A DNA stretch of 64,000 nt from an uncultured Vibrio sp. (GTDB lineage Bacteria > Pseudomonadota > Gammaproteobacteria > Enterobacterales > Vibrionaceae). The stretch is taken from assembly GCF_963675395.1 (NCBI RefSeq), contig NZ_OY776223.1, positions 3,100,001-3,164,000 on the forward strand, given 5' to 3'. Both the position numbers and the translations under genes were made by a program. The notes below the pieces were generated by a model that saw only the letters and a list, made by a program, of their open reading frames with translations, ran no database searches and was not told where the DNA came from. Positions 1 to 9,519 of the stretch are shown here, in pieces (position 1 is the first letter of the stretch; each line of letters starts with the position of its first letter).

Positions 1-118
1 TTAAAATGCTACCGACGACACAAATTTCATACACAAAAGCGGTAGCTTTGTGCTAGCGCTTTTGGTGATTTTCTTAACCGAATGGTCGACAAGAACAAGG
101 TTTTTAACGTTTTGACGT

Positions 119-826
119 TCAGTATTTTTTAGTATGAACGATGTAGTTTACATCCACATTACGACCAAGTTTGTAGTCGTCATTAAGTGGGTTGTAATGC
201 AACCCCGTGATACCTAATTCAGTCAGATCGGTTTGGTCAATCATCTTCAGCATTTCTGCTGGTTTGATGAATTTCTCATGGTCGTGGGTACCTTCCGGAA
301 CAATCTTAAGCACCTTCTCTGCGCCAACGATGGCAAAGAGGTAGGATTTAATATTCCGGTTTAAGGTGGAAAAGAAAACGTGACCACCTGGCTTCACTAG
401 CGCCGCACAAGAGCGGATCACTGAAAGAGGGTCGGGAACATGCTCTAGCATTTCCATACACGTGACGACATCGTAAGTTGCGGCATTTTCCGCGGCATGG
501 TCTTCAATGGTACTTTGGATATAGGTCAGCTTTGTGCCCGTTTCCAGAGCATGCAGGCGTGCGACTTCCAGTGGCTCTTTACCCATATCTAACCCAGTTA
601 CGATCGCGCCTTCTTTTGCCATACTCTCTGCAAGAATGCCACCACCACAACCGACATCGAGTGCGCGTTTGCCAAACAAGCCATCTGCTTTCTCGAGTAC
701 ATAGTTCAAACGAAGCGGGTTAATTTGATGAAGTGGTTTGAATTCACCTTCTAAATCCCACCAACGAGAAGCCATGTCCTCGAATTTCTTAATTTCACTA
801 GGGTCGACGTTTTGTGCTTTAGTCAT
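119..826 (-). CDS. ubiG: Ubiquinone biosynthesis O-methyltransferase UbiG
   Basis: SAM-dependent methyltransferase carrying out the two O-methylations of ubiquinone synthesis, probably on the cytoplasmic face of the inner membrane. The 235-residue product has the class I SAM-binding motif [12 protein letters not shown] near residue 50 and the conserved UbiG opening [19 protein letters not shown]. The frame could extend 14 codons further to 868, but the family begins at [15 protein letters not shown], so the ATG at 826 is preferred. It is transcribed away from gyrA across a shared promoter region of about 310 bases. Identification is by family resemblance and is strong. Confidence 0.95.
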   Translation of the reverse strand: MTKAQNVDPSEIKKFEDMASRWWDLEGEFKPLHQINPLRLNYVLEKADGLFGKRALDVGCGGGILAESMAKEGAIVTGLDMGKEPLEVARLHALETGTKLTYIQSTIEDHAAENAATYDVVTCMEMLEHVPDPLSVIRSCAALVKPGGHVFFSTLNRNIKSYLFAIVGAEKVLKIVPEGTHDHEKFIKPAEMLKMIDQTDLTELGITGLHYNPLNDDYKLGRNVDVNYIVHTKKY

Positions 827-1137
827 AATGGTTGTACTGCATTCAAATCTGAGTCCTTTAGAGGGCATCAGTATACTCCAACGTTTTATTAGGATTAAAC
901 TGATTAATCGTCGTTTTACGCATCATCAGTCTCATTTTGCATAATATTGACCGAAATATAGCCAGTTATCAGAAAGATATCGTATGAGTGTGCAAATTCT
1001 CGACATTTGAATCTCAACAAAGTTCACAACCTGATAAAAGGAGAGGGAAAGGGATGCCGAAGTGATGAAATGTGTGTTATATTTTTCGCCTTACACGTAT
1101 CGTAATTACGATCAGATAATAGAGGGATAATGGCTCC

Positions 1138-3762
1138 ATGAGCGATTTAGCTAAAGAGATCACGCCCGTAAACATTGAAGACGAGCTTAGAGGTTCCTAT
1201 CTAGACTACGCGATGTCAGTAATCGTGGGTCGTGCTCTTCCAGATGTGCGTGATGGTCTAAAACCTGTTCACCGTCGCGTTTTATTCGCGATGAACGTAC
1301 TAGGCAACGATTGGAACAAACCATATAAAAAATCAGCCCGTGTTGTCGGCGACGTAATCGGTAAATATCACCCTCACGGTGATAGCGCTGTGTACGACAC
1401 AATCGTACGTATGGCTCAGCCGTTCTCACTTCGTTATATGTTGGTCGATGGCCAAGGTAACTTTGGCTCAATTGATGGCGATTCTGCTGCGGCAATGCGT
1501 TATACCGAAGTACGTATGGCAAAAATTGCCCACGAACTTCTGGCTGATCTAGATAAAGAAACCGTAGACTACGTACCTAACTACGATGGTACGGAACAGA
1601 TTCCTGCGGTTCTTCCAACAAAAATTCCAAACTTACTGGTCAACGGTGCCTCTGGTATCGCGGTAGGTATGGCGACCAACATCCCGCCCCATAACCTTGG
1701 CGAAGTGATCGATGGCTGCCTTGCATACATCAATAATGAAGCAATCACTATTGATGAACTAATGGATTACATCCCTGGTCCAGATTTCCCAACGGCAGCA
1801 CTAATCAGCGGTCGTAAAGGCATTGTAGACGCGTACAAAACAGGTCGCGGTAAGATCTACATGCGCTCAAAAGCGGACATCGAAACAGAGAAAAACGGTA
1901 GAGAAACCATCATCGTTACCGAAATTCCTTACCAGGTAAACAAAGCTCGTTTGATCGAGAAGATTGCTGAACTGGTTAAAGATAAGAAAGTAGAAGGCAT
2001 CAGTGCGCTACGTGACGAGTCTGACAAAGATGGCATGCGTATCGTCATTGAATGTAAGCGTGATGCTGTAGGCGAAGTGGTTCTTAATAACCTGTACGCA
2101 CAGACTCAGCTACAAACGACTTTCGGTATCAACATGGTGGCACTGAATAACGGTCAGCCACAGTTATTCAACCTGAAAGACATGTTGAAGTGCTTCGTCG
2201 ATCACCGTCGTGAAGTCGTCACTCGTCGTACGATTTTCGAATTGCGTAAAGCTCGTGAACGTGCCCACATCTTGGAAGGTTTGGCCCTTGCACTAGCGAA
2301 CATCGATGAAATCATCGACCTAATTCGTAAAGCACCAACGCCAGCAGAAGCGAAAGCAGGCCTTATCGCTCGCGGTTGGGATCTTGGTAACGTAGCAGCA
2401 ATGCTGGAGCGAGCGGGTACAGATGCTGCTCGTCCAGAGTGGCTTGAGCCGCAATACGGTATCCGTGACGGCCAGTACTTCCTGACAGAGCAACAAGCGC
2501 AAGCCATTCTAGACCTGCGCCTACACAAACTGACTGGTCTGGAACACGAGAAGATTCTGGCTGAATACAAAGATCTTCTAGACGAAATCGCTGAGCTAAT
2601 GCACATTCTTGCAAGTACTGAGCGTTTGATGGAAGTGATTCGTGAAGAGCTAGAAGCGGTTCGTGACGGTTTTGCTGATGCACGCCGTACTGAAATCACA
2701 GCAGCGAGCCATGACATTGACATGGAAGAGCTGATTGCTCGTGAAGACGTTGTAGTCACTCTGTCTCACGGCGGTTACGTTAAGTACCAAGTACTGAGCG
2801 ACTACGAGTCACAGCGTCGTGGTGGTAAAGGTAAGAGCGCAACTAAGATGAAAGACGAAGACCATATTGAGCGTCTTCTAGTAGCGAATACCCACGACAA
2901 CATCCTGTGTTTCTCCACTCGTGGCAAAACATACCGTTTGAAAGTTTACCAACTACCGCTTGCGAGCCGTACTGCTCGTGGTAAGCCTATCGTTAACATT
3001 CTTCCCCTAGAAGATGGTGAACGTATTACGGCGATCCTGCGAGTAGATGAGTTCTCTGAAGATAAGTTCATCTTTATGGCGACAGGTGACGGTACGGTTA
3101 AGAAGACGCCACTGAACCAATTTGCAAACGTTCGTGCAAACGGTCTAATTGCAGTTAACCTACGTGATGACGATTCGCTTATCGGTGTTGATATCACCAA
3201 TGGGGACAGTGATATTATGCTGTTCTCTAAAGCAGGTAAAGTTGTTCGCTTCAGTGAAGATAAAGTGCGCGCTATGGGTCGTACTGCAGCGGGTGTTCGT
3301 GGTATGAAGTTGGGTGAAGACGACCAAGTTGTGTCTCTGATTGTTCCTTCAAACGAAGGCGACATCCTAACAGTAACCGAAAATGGCTATGGTAAACGTA
3401 CCGAGCTTGCCGAGTACCCAACTAAGGGGCGTGCAACGCAAGGTGTAGTTTCTATCAAAGTTTCTGAGCGTAACGGACCTGTTGTTGGCGCAGTACAAGT
3501 TGAAGAAGGCGACGAGATGATGATGATCACCGACGCTGGTACTCTAGTTCGTACTCGTGTAGCAGAAGTTAGCCAGGTTGGTCGTAATACACAGGGTGTT
3601 ACCTTAATTCGTACGGCTGAAGATGAGTCAGTAGTAGGCTTGCAACGCATTGATGAAATTGAAGACGCTGATTTACCAGAAGGTGAAGAAGGCGAGTCAA
3701 CGGAACCAAGTGCAGAGCAACAAGCTCCTGAAGCTCCTGCTGCGGAAGATAGCGAAGATTAA
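1138..3762 (+). CDS. gyrA: DNA gyrase subunit A
   Basis: Breakage-reunion subunit of DNA gyrase (A2B2), which introduces negative supercoils. The 874-residue product has the winged-helix core with catalytic Tyr122 ([10 protein letters not shown]), and the GyrA box QRRGGKG opens the C-terminal DNA-wrapping propeller. It ends in a strongly acidic Glu/Ala/Pro tail, as in other gammaproteobacterial GyrA. In the quinolone-resistance region Ser83 and Asp87 ([10 protein letters not shown]) are the unmutated susceptible-type residues. The ATG follows a purine-rich AGAGGGATAA stretch. A hairpin terminator follows at 3790, so the gene looks monocistronic. Confidence 0.98.
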   Translation: MSDLAKEITPVNIEDELRGSYLDYAMSVIVGRALPDVRDGLKPVHRRVLFAMNVLGNDWNKPYKKSARVVGDVIGKYHPHGDSAVYDTIVRMAQPFSLRYMLVDGQGNFGSIDGDSAAAMRYTEVRMAKIAHELLADLDKETVDYVPNYDGTEQIPAVLPTKIPNLLVNGASGIAVGMATNIPPHNLGEVIDGCLAYINNEAITIDELMDYIPGPDFPTAALISGRKGIVDAYKTGRGKIYMRSKADIETEKNGRETIIVTEIPYQVNKARLIEKIAELVKDKKVEGISALRDESDKDGMRIVIECKRDAVGEVVLNNLYAQTQLQTTFGINMVALNNGQPQLFNLKDMLKCFVDHRREVVTRRTIFELRKARERAHILEGLALALANIDEIIDLIRKAPTPAEAKAGLIARGWDLGNVAAMLERAGTDAARPEWLEPQYGIRDGQYFLTEQQAQAILDLRLHKLTGLEHEKILAEYKDLLDEIAELMHILASTERLMEVIREELEAVRDGFADARRTEITAASHDIDMEELIAREDVVVTLSHGGYVKYQVLSDYESQRRGGKGKSATKMKDEDHIERLLVANTHDNILCFSTRGKTYRLKVYQLPLASRTARGKPIVNILPLEDGERITAILRVDEFSEDKFIFMATGDGTVKKTPLNQFANVRANGLIAVNLRDDDSLIGVDITNGDSDIMLFSKAGKVVRFSEDKVRAMGRTAAGVRGMKLGEDDQVVSLIVPSNEGDILTVTENGYGKRTELAEYPTKGRATQGVVSIKVSERNGPVVGAVQVEEGDEMMMITDAGTLVRTRVAEVSQVGRNTQGVTLIRTAEDESVVGLQRIDEIEDADLPEGEEGESTEPSAEQQAPEAPAAEDSED

Positions 3763-3788
3763 TCTTTAATTCTGCATCTCTTCTAACT

Positions 3789-3818
3789 AAAAGCCGAGTA
3801 TTTAACTCGGCTTTTTAG
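3789..3818 (+). terminator. Rho-independent terminator after gyrA
   Basis: A perfect 10-bp inverted repeat, AAAGCCGAGT and ACTCGGCTTT, with a 5-base loop and flanking T residues lies 28 bases after the gyrA stop. Confidence 0.88.
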
Positions 3819-4495
3819 TGCCTGCCTTTTAATACAGCAAAATATACTGATCTTATTGGTGTTAACTTACACGAATATAGTGAATATCGTGACCTTAATG
3901 AGTGATAGATATACTCATAGTTTATATTATCCTGCTATTTATATAGCCCCCTCTATTTAAGATTGTAATTTAACGCCTCTAATTTATTTGGTACAGGTTG
4001 AGTTAGATTCCATCTCCCGTATATTAGAGTTTGTTAAGATCGTTAGAACTGGATACTTAAACTGTTGCATACGTTACTGCTCATTTGTGTACTCAAATAA
4101 CCTCGAAATGTTGCTTGATGCGACGAGAAAGCCTTGATTCTCTGAAATACGAGGCTTAAACGTTATATATGAATTTGAGTGAGCATCCGTCGTAATGGGA
4201 ATATAATTGGTTGAAACAATTGGGTACTGAGTTACGTTTAAGAGTGAGAGTGGAATTATCTGGAATACATCAAACAACAGAACGTGTCGGTGTTTTTTAA
4301 TCTTTAATCATTGGCGATAATAAAGACAAGTCAAATTAGTGTAAGTTATGTGACTGTAATTCCATAATTTAAAACAAACTGTGAAAATAACAAGCAGAGT
4401 GTTATTCTTTCTTGAGATTCCTGAAAGATCCAGCACATTAATAAAATTAAAACTTTAAGTTGGGTACGTAATAAAAGATGTAAGTAGGTATACCA
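3819..4495. other. AT-rich intergenic region, no recognised gene
   Basis: About 680 bases between the gyrA terminator and a small GTG-start gene. The DNA is visibly more AT-rich than its neighbours and full of stop codons. The only longer frame (4074-4277, minus, TTG start, no ribosome binding site) resembles nothing I know. Its base composition suggests a decayed or acquired insert, but nothing in it is identifiable. Confidence 0.5.
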
Positions 4496-4672
4496 GTGGA
4501 TTCAGTTATATCGCAGTTAAGAAATGACTTTTATGCGCATATTCGCGCTTTTCAGGCGCCAAAGTTGCCACAAGTTACTTCGACCCTTGCCGTTCTGACC
4601 GACGAGGAAATTCAAGAGCTCGAAACAGCATGGATAGAATTTTCCGTCTGGAAGCGACGTCAGGCACACTGA
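4496..4672 (+). CDS. Small hypothetical protein (58 aa, GTG start)
   Basis: A 58-codon frame starts at GTG 4496 and ends at TGA 4672. Its product begins MDSVISQLRNDFYAHI and ends EFSVWKRRQAH. It has a mixed amphipathic composition, with an acidic TDEEIQELE stretch followed by a basic C-terminus, and no signal peptide or membrane segment. An upstream in-frame stop at 4481 limits the start. A strong terminator begins 30 bases after the stop, which supports a real transcription unit. The DNA is less AT-rich than the preceding gap. The function is unknown and the start codon is uncertain. Confidence 0.55.
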   Translation: MDSVISQLRNDFYAHIRAFQAPKLPQVTSTLAVLTDEEIQELETAWIEFSVWKRRQAH

Positions 4673-4700
4673 GCCTCTTCTTTTAATACCAGAATTTATC

Positions 4701-4732
4701 AACCCCAGACAAAATTTGTCTGGGGTTTTTTA
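4701..4732 (+). terminator. Rho-independent terminator
   Basis: CCCCAGAC and GTCTGGGG pair across an AAAATTT loop, followed by six T residues. It closes the small gene that ends at 4672. Confidence 0.88.
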
Positions 4733-4891
4733 TTGTAGTTTGACGAAAATGTTATATTATAACACTTCGCAAACGTGACGTAGGGCATCCAACGTGACGT
4801 ATCGTTGAGAGGAAAAGATCTAACATATAGTGATCTATGCATTGCAAAATGTGGTATCAATCCCCATAGTTGAAGAGCATGAGTTCATCCC

Positions 4892-5539
4892 ATGAATGTA
4901 ATAACGAAAGTGCATCAAGAATTAAATCGAGTGAGTGTAGATATGGCTGAAGTACGTGCCAGAGTAGATTTTAAAGTCGGGGCTAAGAGTGATATTGATG
5001 CTGAAATCCTGTCTTTCCGTGGTTTGAAGACGGATAAAGAGCATGTAGCAGTTATCTTTAAACAAGCAGACCAAGTTCAGGAAACGCCACTGGTGCGTAT
5101 GCATTCTGAGTGTCTGACCGGCGATGTTTTTCACTCCTCTCGTTGTGACTGTGGTGAGCAATTAGAAGAAACGATTCAACGTATGGGAGAATCCGGCGGC
5201 ATTATTCTGTACTTACGTCAGGAAGGGCGTGGTATTGGTCTATACAACAAGATTGATGCTTACCGACTACAAAGTCAGGGTATGAACACCTATGAGGCGA
5301 ATAATCATCTAGGCTTTGATGACGATCTGCGCGATTTCACTGAAGCTGCTCAAATGTTACAAGCCTTAGGTGTTAACAAGATCCGCCTAGTGACGAACAA
5401 CCCGAAAAAGATTCGTGAGCTCGCCGAGTACGGGATAGAAATTATTGAAGTTGTCAACACTTCTGCTCACGTCAAAGATGGTAACGAGAATTACCTCAAA
5501 GCCAAAGTCTCTCACGGCAAACACAATCTGAAGGTTTAG
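4892..5539 (+). CDS. ribA: GTP cyclohydrolase II
   Basis: Converts GTP to the diaminopyrimidine that starts riboflavin synthesis. The product carries the zinc-binding cysteine cluster [19 protein letters not shown], the catalytic [14 protein letters not shown] stretch and the LVTNNPKK motif of RibA. The longest frame gives 215 residues. A start at 4943 ([10 protein letters not shown]) gives 198 residues, nearer the usual length of this family, and may be the real start since neither ATG has a convincing ribosome binding site. The gene stands alone between two terminators. No FMN-riboswitch core was recognised in its 150-base leader. Confidence 0.93.
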   Translation: MNVITKVHQELNRVSVDMAEVRARVDFKVGAKSDIDAEILSFRGLKTDKEHVAVIFKQADQVQETPLVRMHSECLTGDVFHSSRCDCGEQLEETIQRMGESGGIILYLRQEGRGIGLYNKIDAYRLQSQGMNTYEANNHLGFDDDLRDFTEAAQMLQALGVNKIRLVTNNPKKIRELAEYGIEIIEVVNTSAHVKDGNENYLKAKVSHGKHNLKV

Positions 5540-5571
5540 CCTTAAAAATAGAACTGTTAACAAGTCATGTT

Positions 5572-5601
5572 AAAAGCCTCACATTGATGAGGCTTTTTTT
5601 T
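5572..5601 (+). terminator. Rho-independent terminator after ribA
   Basis: AAAAGCCTC and GAGGCTTTT form a 9-bp stem with an 8-base loop and a run of eight T residues. Confidence 0.9.
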
Positions 5602-5610
5602 CATCTTAAG

Positions 5611-5672
5611 TTGCAAATAAATTGTAAATTTGTATTATCTTGTGACTAAAAGTGCAAATAAGAATAATTAGC
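5611..5672 (+). promoter_or_regulatory. Promoter with candidate Fur box for the imelysin operon
   Basis: A sigma-70-like promoter is visible as TTGCAA (5611-5616), a 16-base spacer and TATTAT (5633-5638). The 19-mer at 5654-5672 (GCAAATAAGAATAATTAGC) matches the classical Fur consensus at 13 of 19 positions and would cover the start of transcription. Iron repression is inferred, and agrees with the iron-linked protein encoded downstream. Confidence 0.55.
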
Positions 5673-5714
5673 ACTTCGAATACGAAACCAATTTGCTCAA
5701 CAAGGATGCTTCTA

Positions 5715-6977
5715 ATGAATGCTAAAACAGTGTTAGTTCAAACTATTGCTGCTTCACTTTTTATTTCCAGTGGTACAGCGGTTGCTGCTCAGGTAACCAA
5801 GCAAGACGTTGTCGAACATTATGCAGACGTCGCTCATTCTGTATTCGCAGATTCACTAATAACAGCTAAAGCGTTAGACGTGAAAATCGATGAATTCCTC
5901 AAAGCTCCTTCAGCGAAAAAGCTTGAAGAGGTTAAACAAGCATGGCTTGACTCTCGCGTACCGTATCAACAGTCTGAAGTATTCCGCTTTGGTAACGCGA
6001 TCGTCGATGATTGGGAAGGTCAGCTTAACGCATGGCCGCTGGACGAAGGCCTTATCGATTACGTGGCCTCGGATTACCAGTATGAACTTGGCAACGAAGG
6101 CGCTGCGGCAAACATCGTGGCTAACACAAGTCTGACTATTGGCGCTAATAAACTAGACGTATCAAAAATCACTCCTGAACTGATTGCCGATCTGAATGAA
6201 GTTGGTGGCTCTGAAGCAAATGTGGCTTCAGGTTACCACGCTATCGAATTCTTACTTTGGGGACAGGATCTTAACGGTACTAACGCGGGTGCTGGTCAAC
6301 GTGCTTACACTGATTTTGTAGTTGGTTCTGACTGTACCAATGGCCACTGTGACCGTCGTGGCGAATACCTCAAAGCCGCTGCCGAGCTATTAGTTCAAGA
6401 TCTTGAATGGATGGAGAAACAGTGGTCAGCGGATGTAAAAGATAATTACCGTCAGGAACTGCTTGCAGGTTCAGCAGACAATGGCCTTCGTAAGATGATG
6501 TTTGGTATGGGATCGTTATCTCTTGGTGAGTTGGCCGGCGAGCGCATGAAAGTAGCGTTAGAAGCGAACTCAACAGAAGACGAGCACGATTGTTTCTCTG
6601 ATAACACGCACAACTCTCACTACTACAATGAACAGGGCATTTACAACGTTTACATGGGGCTTTATAAGCGCCAGGACGGTACGCTATTGACTGGACCAAG
6701 TATTGCAGACCTAGTTATACAACAAGATGAACAATCCGCGAAAGAGATTCAGAAGCAATTTGATGATACTCGTAGCCAAGTGGGTGAGCTGGTTACTTCA
6801 GCAGAGAAGCACAACCAACATTTCGATCAGCTGATTGCTGTCGATAACGTTCAAGGCAATGCGTTGGTGAATGAAACTATTATGGCATTGGTGGCACAAA
6901 CTGGTGCAATTGAACGTGCTGCAAGCATTATTGGCATTGATAGTCTGAGTTCAGATACTGCCGATCACGAGTTCTAA
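5715..6977 (+). CDS. Imelysin-family iron-regulated periplasmic protein (IrpA-like)
   Basis: A 420-residue exported protein of the imelysin (peptidase M75-like) family, thought to take part in periplasmic or surface iron handling. The ATG at 5715 has AAGG 9 bases upstream and gives a clean signal peptide ending near residue 26 (AVAAQV). The family motif GxHxxE is intact as GYHAIE at residues 173-178, followed by FLLWGQDLNG. Two imelysin-type repeats cover the rest. It is the first gene of a four-gene operon with a di-haem oxidoreductase, a second imelysin and a DUF1513 protein, behind a candidate Fur box. The biochemical activity of this family is unsettled. Confidence 0.85.
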   Translation: MNAKTVLVQTIAASLFISSGTAVAAQVTKQDVVEHYADVAHSVFADSLITAKALDVKIDEFLKAPSAKKLEEVKQAWLDSRVPYQQSEVFRFGNAIVDDWEGQLNAWPLDEGLIDYVASDYQYELGNEGAAANIVANTSLTIGANKLDVSKITPELIADLNEVGGSEANVASGYHAIEFLLWGQDLNGTNAGAGQRAYTDFVVGSDCTNGHCDRRGEYLKAAAELLVQDLEWMEKQWSADVKDNYRQELLAGSADNGLRKMMFGMGSLSLGELAGERMKVALEANSTEDEHDCFSDNTHNSHYYNEQGIYNVYMGLYKRQDGTLLTGPSIADLVIQQDEQSAKEIQKQFDDTRSQVGELVTSAEKHNQHFDQLIAVDNVQGNALVNETIMALVAQTGAIERAASIIGIDSLSSDTADHEF

Positions 6978-7070
6978 GAAAAACGATAATAATTAATCAA
7001 GGGTTCACCTTATAGGTTGAGCCCTTTGCTGTTTGAGCTCGCTGTTATCAATTTACTTAAGAGCAATGAT

Positions 7071-8471
7071 ATGAAGCCATCATCCCTTAATTACTCCCAT
7101 TTGGCGCTACTTTTAACTGCTGCTTTTTCTACTTCGGTATCCGCTTATGATGTACGTTCGGGCGGAAAAACCAGTGTTAAAAAAGACGGTGCGAATGCCT
7201 ATTCTCTTCCCGCGGCAAACTTACCCATGAGTAAACGCCTGGATTTTAGTGTCGGGAATAGTTTTTTTAGAAATCCTTGGGTCCAAGCACCAGCGACGAC
7301 GGATGCGCGCGATGGACTTGGCCCGTTATTTAATACCAATGGTTGTCAAAACTGTCATATTAAAGATGGGCGTGGTCATCCACCTGAAGAAGGGGATATC
7401 CATGCCGTTTCGATGTTGGTGCGTTTGAGCATTCCGGCGATGACACCAGAGCAAAAGAAAGCGTACATCATTGATGGTGGTATTCCTGAGCCGACTTATG
7501 GCGGCCAGTTACAAGATTTTGCTCTCCAGGACCAAATTCCCGAAGGGAAAATATCGATTACTTATCGTGATGTTCCGGTGCAATTCAACGATGGCACAAC
7601 GGTAACCTTAAGAAAACCAACGCTTAAGATTACTGACCTGGGTTATGGAGATATGCACCCGGATACCCAATTTTCTGCGCGTGTTGCGCCACCCATGATA
7701 GGTTTGGGTCTATTGGAAAGCATTCCTGACGATACTTTGCTTGCTTGGGCAGACGAAAGCGACACGAACAAAGATGGTATTTCAGGAAAAGTAAACAAAG
7801 TCTGGGATATTGAAAAAGGGGACTTTGCGCTTGGTCGCTTTGGCTGGAAAGCGGGTCAACCAACATTGATGCAGCAGAACGCAGCCGCCTTTAATGGTGA
7901 TGTCGGCCTAACAAGTCATTTGTTCCCGAGCGAAAACTGCACATCAAAACAATCAATCTGTGATGAGTTGCCAAATGGTGGTGAACCAGAAGTTAGCCAG
8001 AACATTCTCGACTTCGTTGAGTTTTATAGTCAGCACCTAGCTGTGCCAATTCGTCGTAATGTTGATGACCCTCAAGTACAACTGGGTCAGAAAATTTTTG
8101 CCTCATCAGGTTGTGAAAGCTGCCATAAAACTAACGTAATAACCGCTAAGCGAGCGGGTTTACCTGCACTTTCAGAACAAGAAATACATCCTTATACCGA
8201 TCTACTGTTGCACGATATGGGTGAAGGTTTAGCAGACCATCGACCTGAGTATCTGGCGACTGGTCGCGAATGGCGTACCCCGCCTCTTTGGGGGCTTGGC
8301 TACACCGAAGAAGTCAACGGCCACACCTACTATTTGCACGATGGTCGTGCACGCAATGTGATGGAAGCCGTACTTTGGCATGGTGGTGAGGCTGAAGCTG
8401 CAAAGCAGAATGTACTGGGTTTAAGTAAGAGCGAGCGTGACGCGCTGGTGGCTTTCCTGAACTCGTTATAA
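7071..8471 (+). CDS. Di-haem oxidoreductase (DUF1111, putative thiol oxidoreductase)
   Basis: Periplasmic c-type cytochrome of the family often labelled putative thiol oxidoreductase. The 466-residue product starts at ATG 7071, after TAAGAG, with a signal peptide ending near SVSA. Two CxxCH haem-attachment sites are present: CQNCH at residues 92-96 and CESCH at 348-352. The C-terminus carries the WRTPPLWGLG and YYLHDGRA motifs of the family. It lies 90 bases after the imelysin gene and 10 bases before the imelysin-like lipoprotein. Its association with imelysins suggests a redox step in metal uptake, which is an inference. Confidence 0.88.
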   Translation: MKPSSLNYSHLALLLTAAFSTSVSAYDVRSGGKTSVKKDGANAYSLPAANLPMSKRLDFSVGNSFFRNPWVQAPATTDARDGLGPLFNTNGCQNCHIKDGRGHPPEEGDIHAVSMLVRLSIPAMTPEQKKAYIIDGGIPEPTYGGQLQDFALQDQIPEGKISITYRDVPVQFNDGTTVTLRKPTLKITDLGYGDMHPDTQFSARVAPPMIGLGLLESIPDDTLLAWADESDTNKDGISGKVNKVWDIEKGDFALGRFGWKAGQPTLMQQNAAAFNGDVGLTSHLFPSENCTSKQSICDELPNGGEPEVSQNILDFVEFYSQHLAVPIRRNVDDPQVQLGQKIFASSGCESCHKTNVITAKRAGLPALSEQEIHPYTDLLLHDMGEGLADHRPEYLATGREWRTPPLWGLGYTEEVNGHTYYLHDGRARNVMEAVLWHGGEAEAAKQNVLGLSKSERDALVAFLNSL

Positions 8472-8481
8472 GGAACCTATT

Positions 8482-9519
8482 GTGAATAGAAAACTATTAG
8501 TTAGTGCTGTCGTTACTGCATTAAGTTTGACAGGTTGTCAGTCAACATCGAGTGAAGAAGCCGGTCTGGCAGAGAAAACCAATCATATTTCACAAAGTGT
8601 GTACGAAGTCGAGCATCAATCCGCTTATGCATTTTGGGCTCAAAGTGCATCATTAGAACGCGCTTTTAATGATTTTTGTGAATCAGAGAACAAAGACTCT
8701 TCTTCAGTTAAACAACAATGGCATGAAACCATGCGCACCTGGATGGCATTGCAAGGTCAGGAGCGTGGGCCGGCAAGCGCGTTGGAACAAAGTTGGAACG
8801 TGCAGTTCTGGCCGGATAAAAAGAACACCACCGGACGAAAAATGTCGGCACTTACTAAAGCGGAACGCGTCTGGAATGCACAAGAAATATCAACTCAAAG
8901 CGTGACTGTACAAGGCCTGGGCGCGCTTGAGTGGTTGCTTTACGACAGCGCATCAACGCTGGAAACGAACAGCAATACTTGTTTCACTGGTGTTTCGATT
9001 GCGCGAAACCTTAACGCTAAAGCAAAGCTGATTGCTGACGCTTGGGGCCTGAACCCATGGAAAGAGATGCAAAAAACTCAGTGGGAGTCGGAATATATTT
9101 CCTTACTGTCGAACCAGCTTGAGTACAGTATGAAAAAGTTAAGCCGTCCGATGGCGAAAATAGGTCATCCGAGACCGTACTTTTCGGAATCCTGGCGTTC
9201 GGGCACCTCACTGGTGAATTTGAAAGCAAACGTGCAAAGTATGCAAGCCTTATATTTCGCCAACGGTAACGGTTTGGATGCACTGTTACGCGAGCAGGGC
9301 AAGTCGGAACTCGCCGATCGAGTTTCTCGTCAGTTTGACATGACACTTGATACCTGGCCTGAAGAGCAGAGCTTGTTTACCGCGCTACAAACGGTAGGCG
9401 GTTACCGCACTGTGTTGGCCCAGTACAACAAGTTAGAACAATTGAAGTACCTCATTCACGAAGAAGTCGCTATCGAACTTGGCGTTGTAATAGGATTTAA
9501 TGCTACCGATGGTGACTGA
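8482..9519 (+). CDS. Imelysin-like lipoprotein
   Basis: A second imelysin-family protein, 345 residues. It starts with GTG 10 bases after the preceding stop and carries a lipobox (LSLTGC, Cys19), so it should be lipid-anchored. The position of the family GxHxxE motif reads GLGALE, so the histidine is replaced by glycine while the glutamate is kept. It therefore probably differs in metal binding from the first imelysin of the operon. Its 3' end overlaps the next gene by 20 bases, which suggests translational coupling. Confidence 0.82.
   Translation: MNRKLLVSAVVTALSLTGCQSTSSEEAGLAEKTNHISQSVYEVEHQSAYAFWAQSASLERAFNDFCESENKDSSSVKQQWHETMRTWMALQGQERGPASALEQSWNVQFWPDKKNTTGRKMSALTKAERVWNAQEISTQSVTVQGLGALEWLLYDSASTLETNSNTCFTGVSIARNLNAKAKLIADAWGLNPWKEMQKTQWESEYISLLSNQLEYSMKKLSRPMAKIGHPRPYFSESWRSGTSLVNLKANVQSMQALYFANGNGLDALLREQGKSELADRVSRQFDMTLDTWPEEQSLFTALQTVGGYRTVLAQYNKLEQLKYLIHEEVAIELGVVIGFNATDGD

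Noticed and set aside
1..118. Possible end of another gene left of ubiG
   Set aside because: Only short frames closed by stops are present; nothing supports a coding region.
2202..2759. Long minus-strand frame inside gyrA (185 codons)
   Set aside because: It is an antisense shadow of gyrA with an Arg/Ser-rich product and no start signals.
4074..4277. Minus-strand frame of 67 codons after gyrA
   Set aside because: TTG start, no ribosome binding site, AT-rich surroundings and no recognisable product.
4733..4891. FMN riboswitch ahead of ribA
   Set aside because: The leader is short and none of the conserved riboswitch core segments could be recognised.
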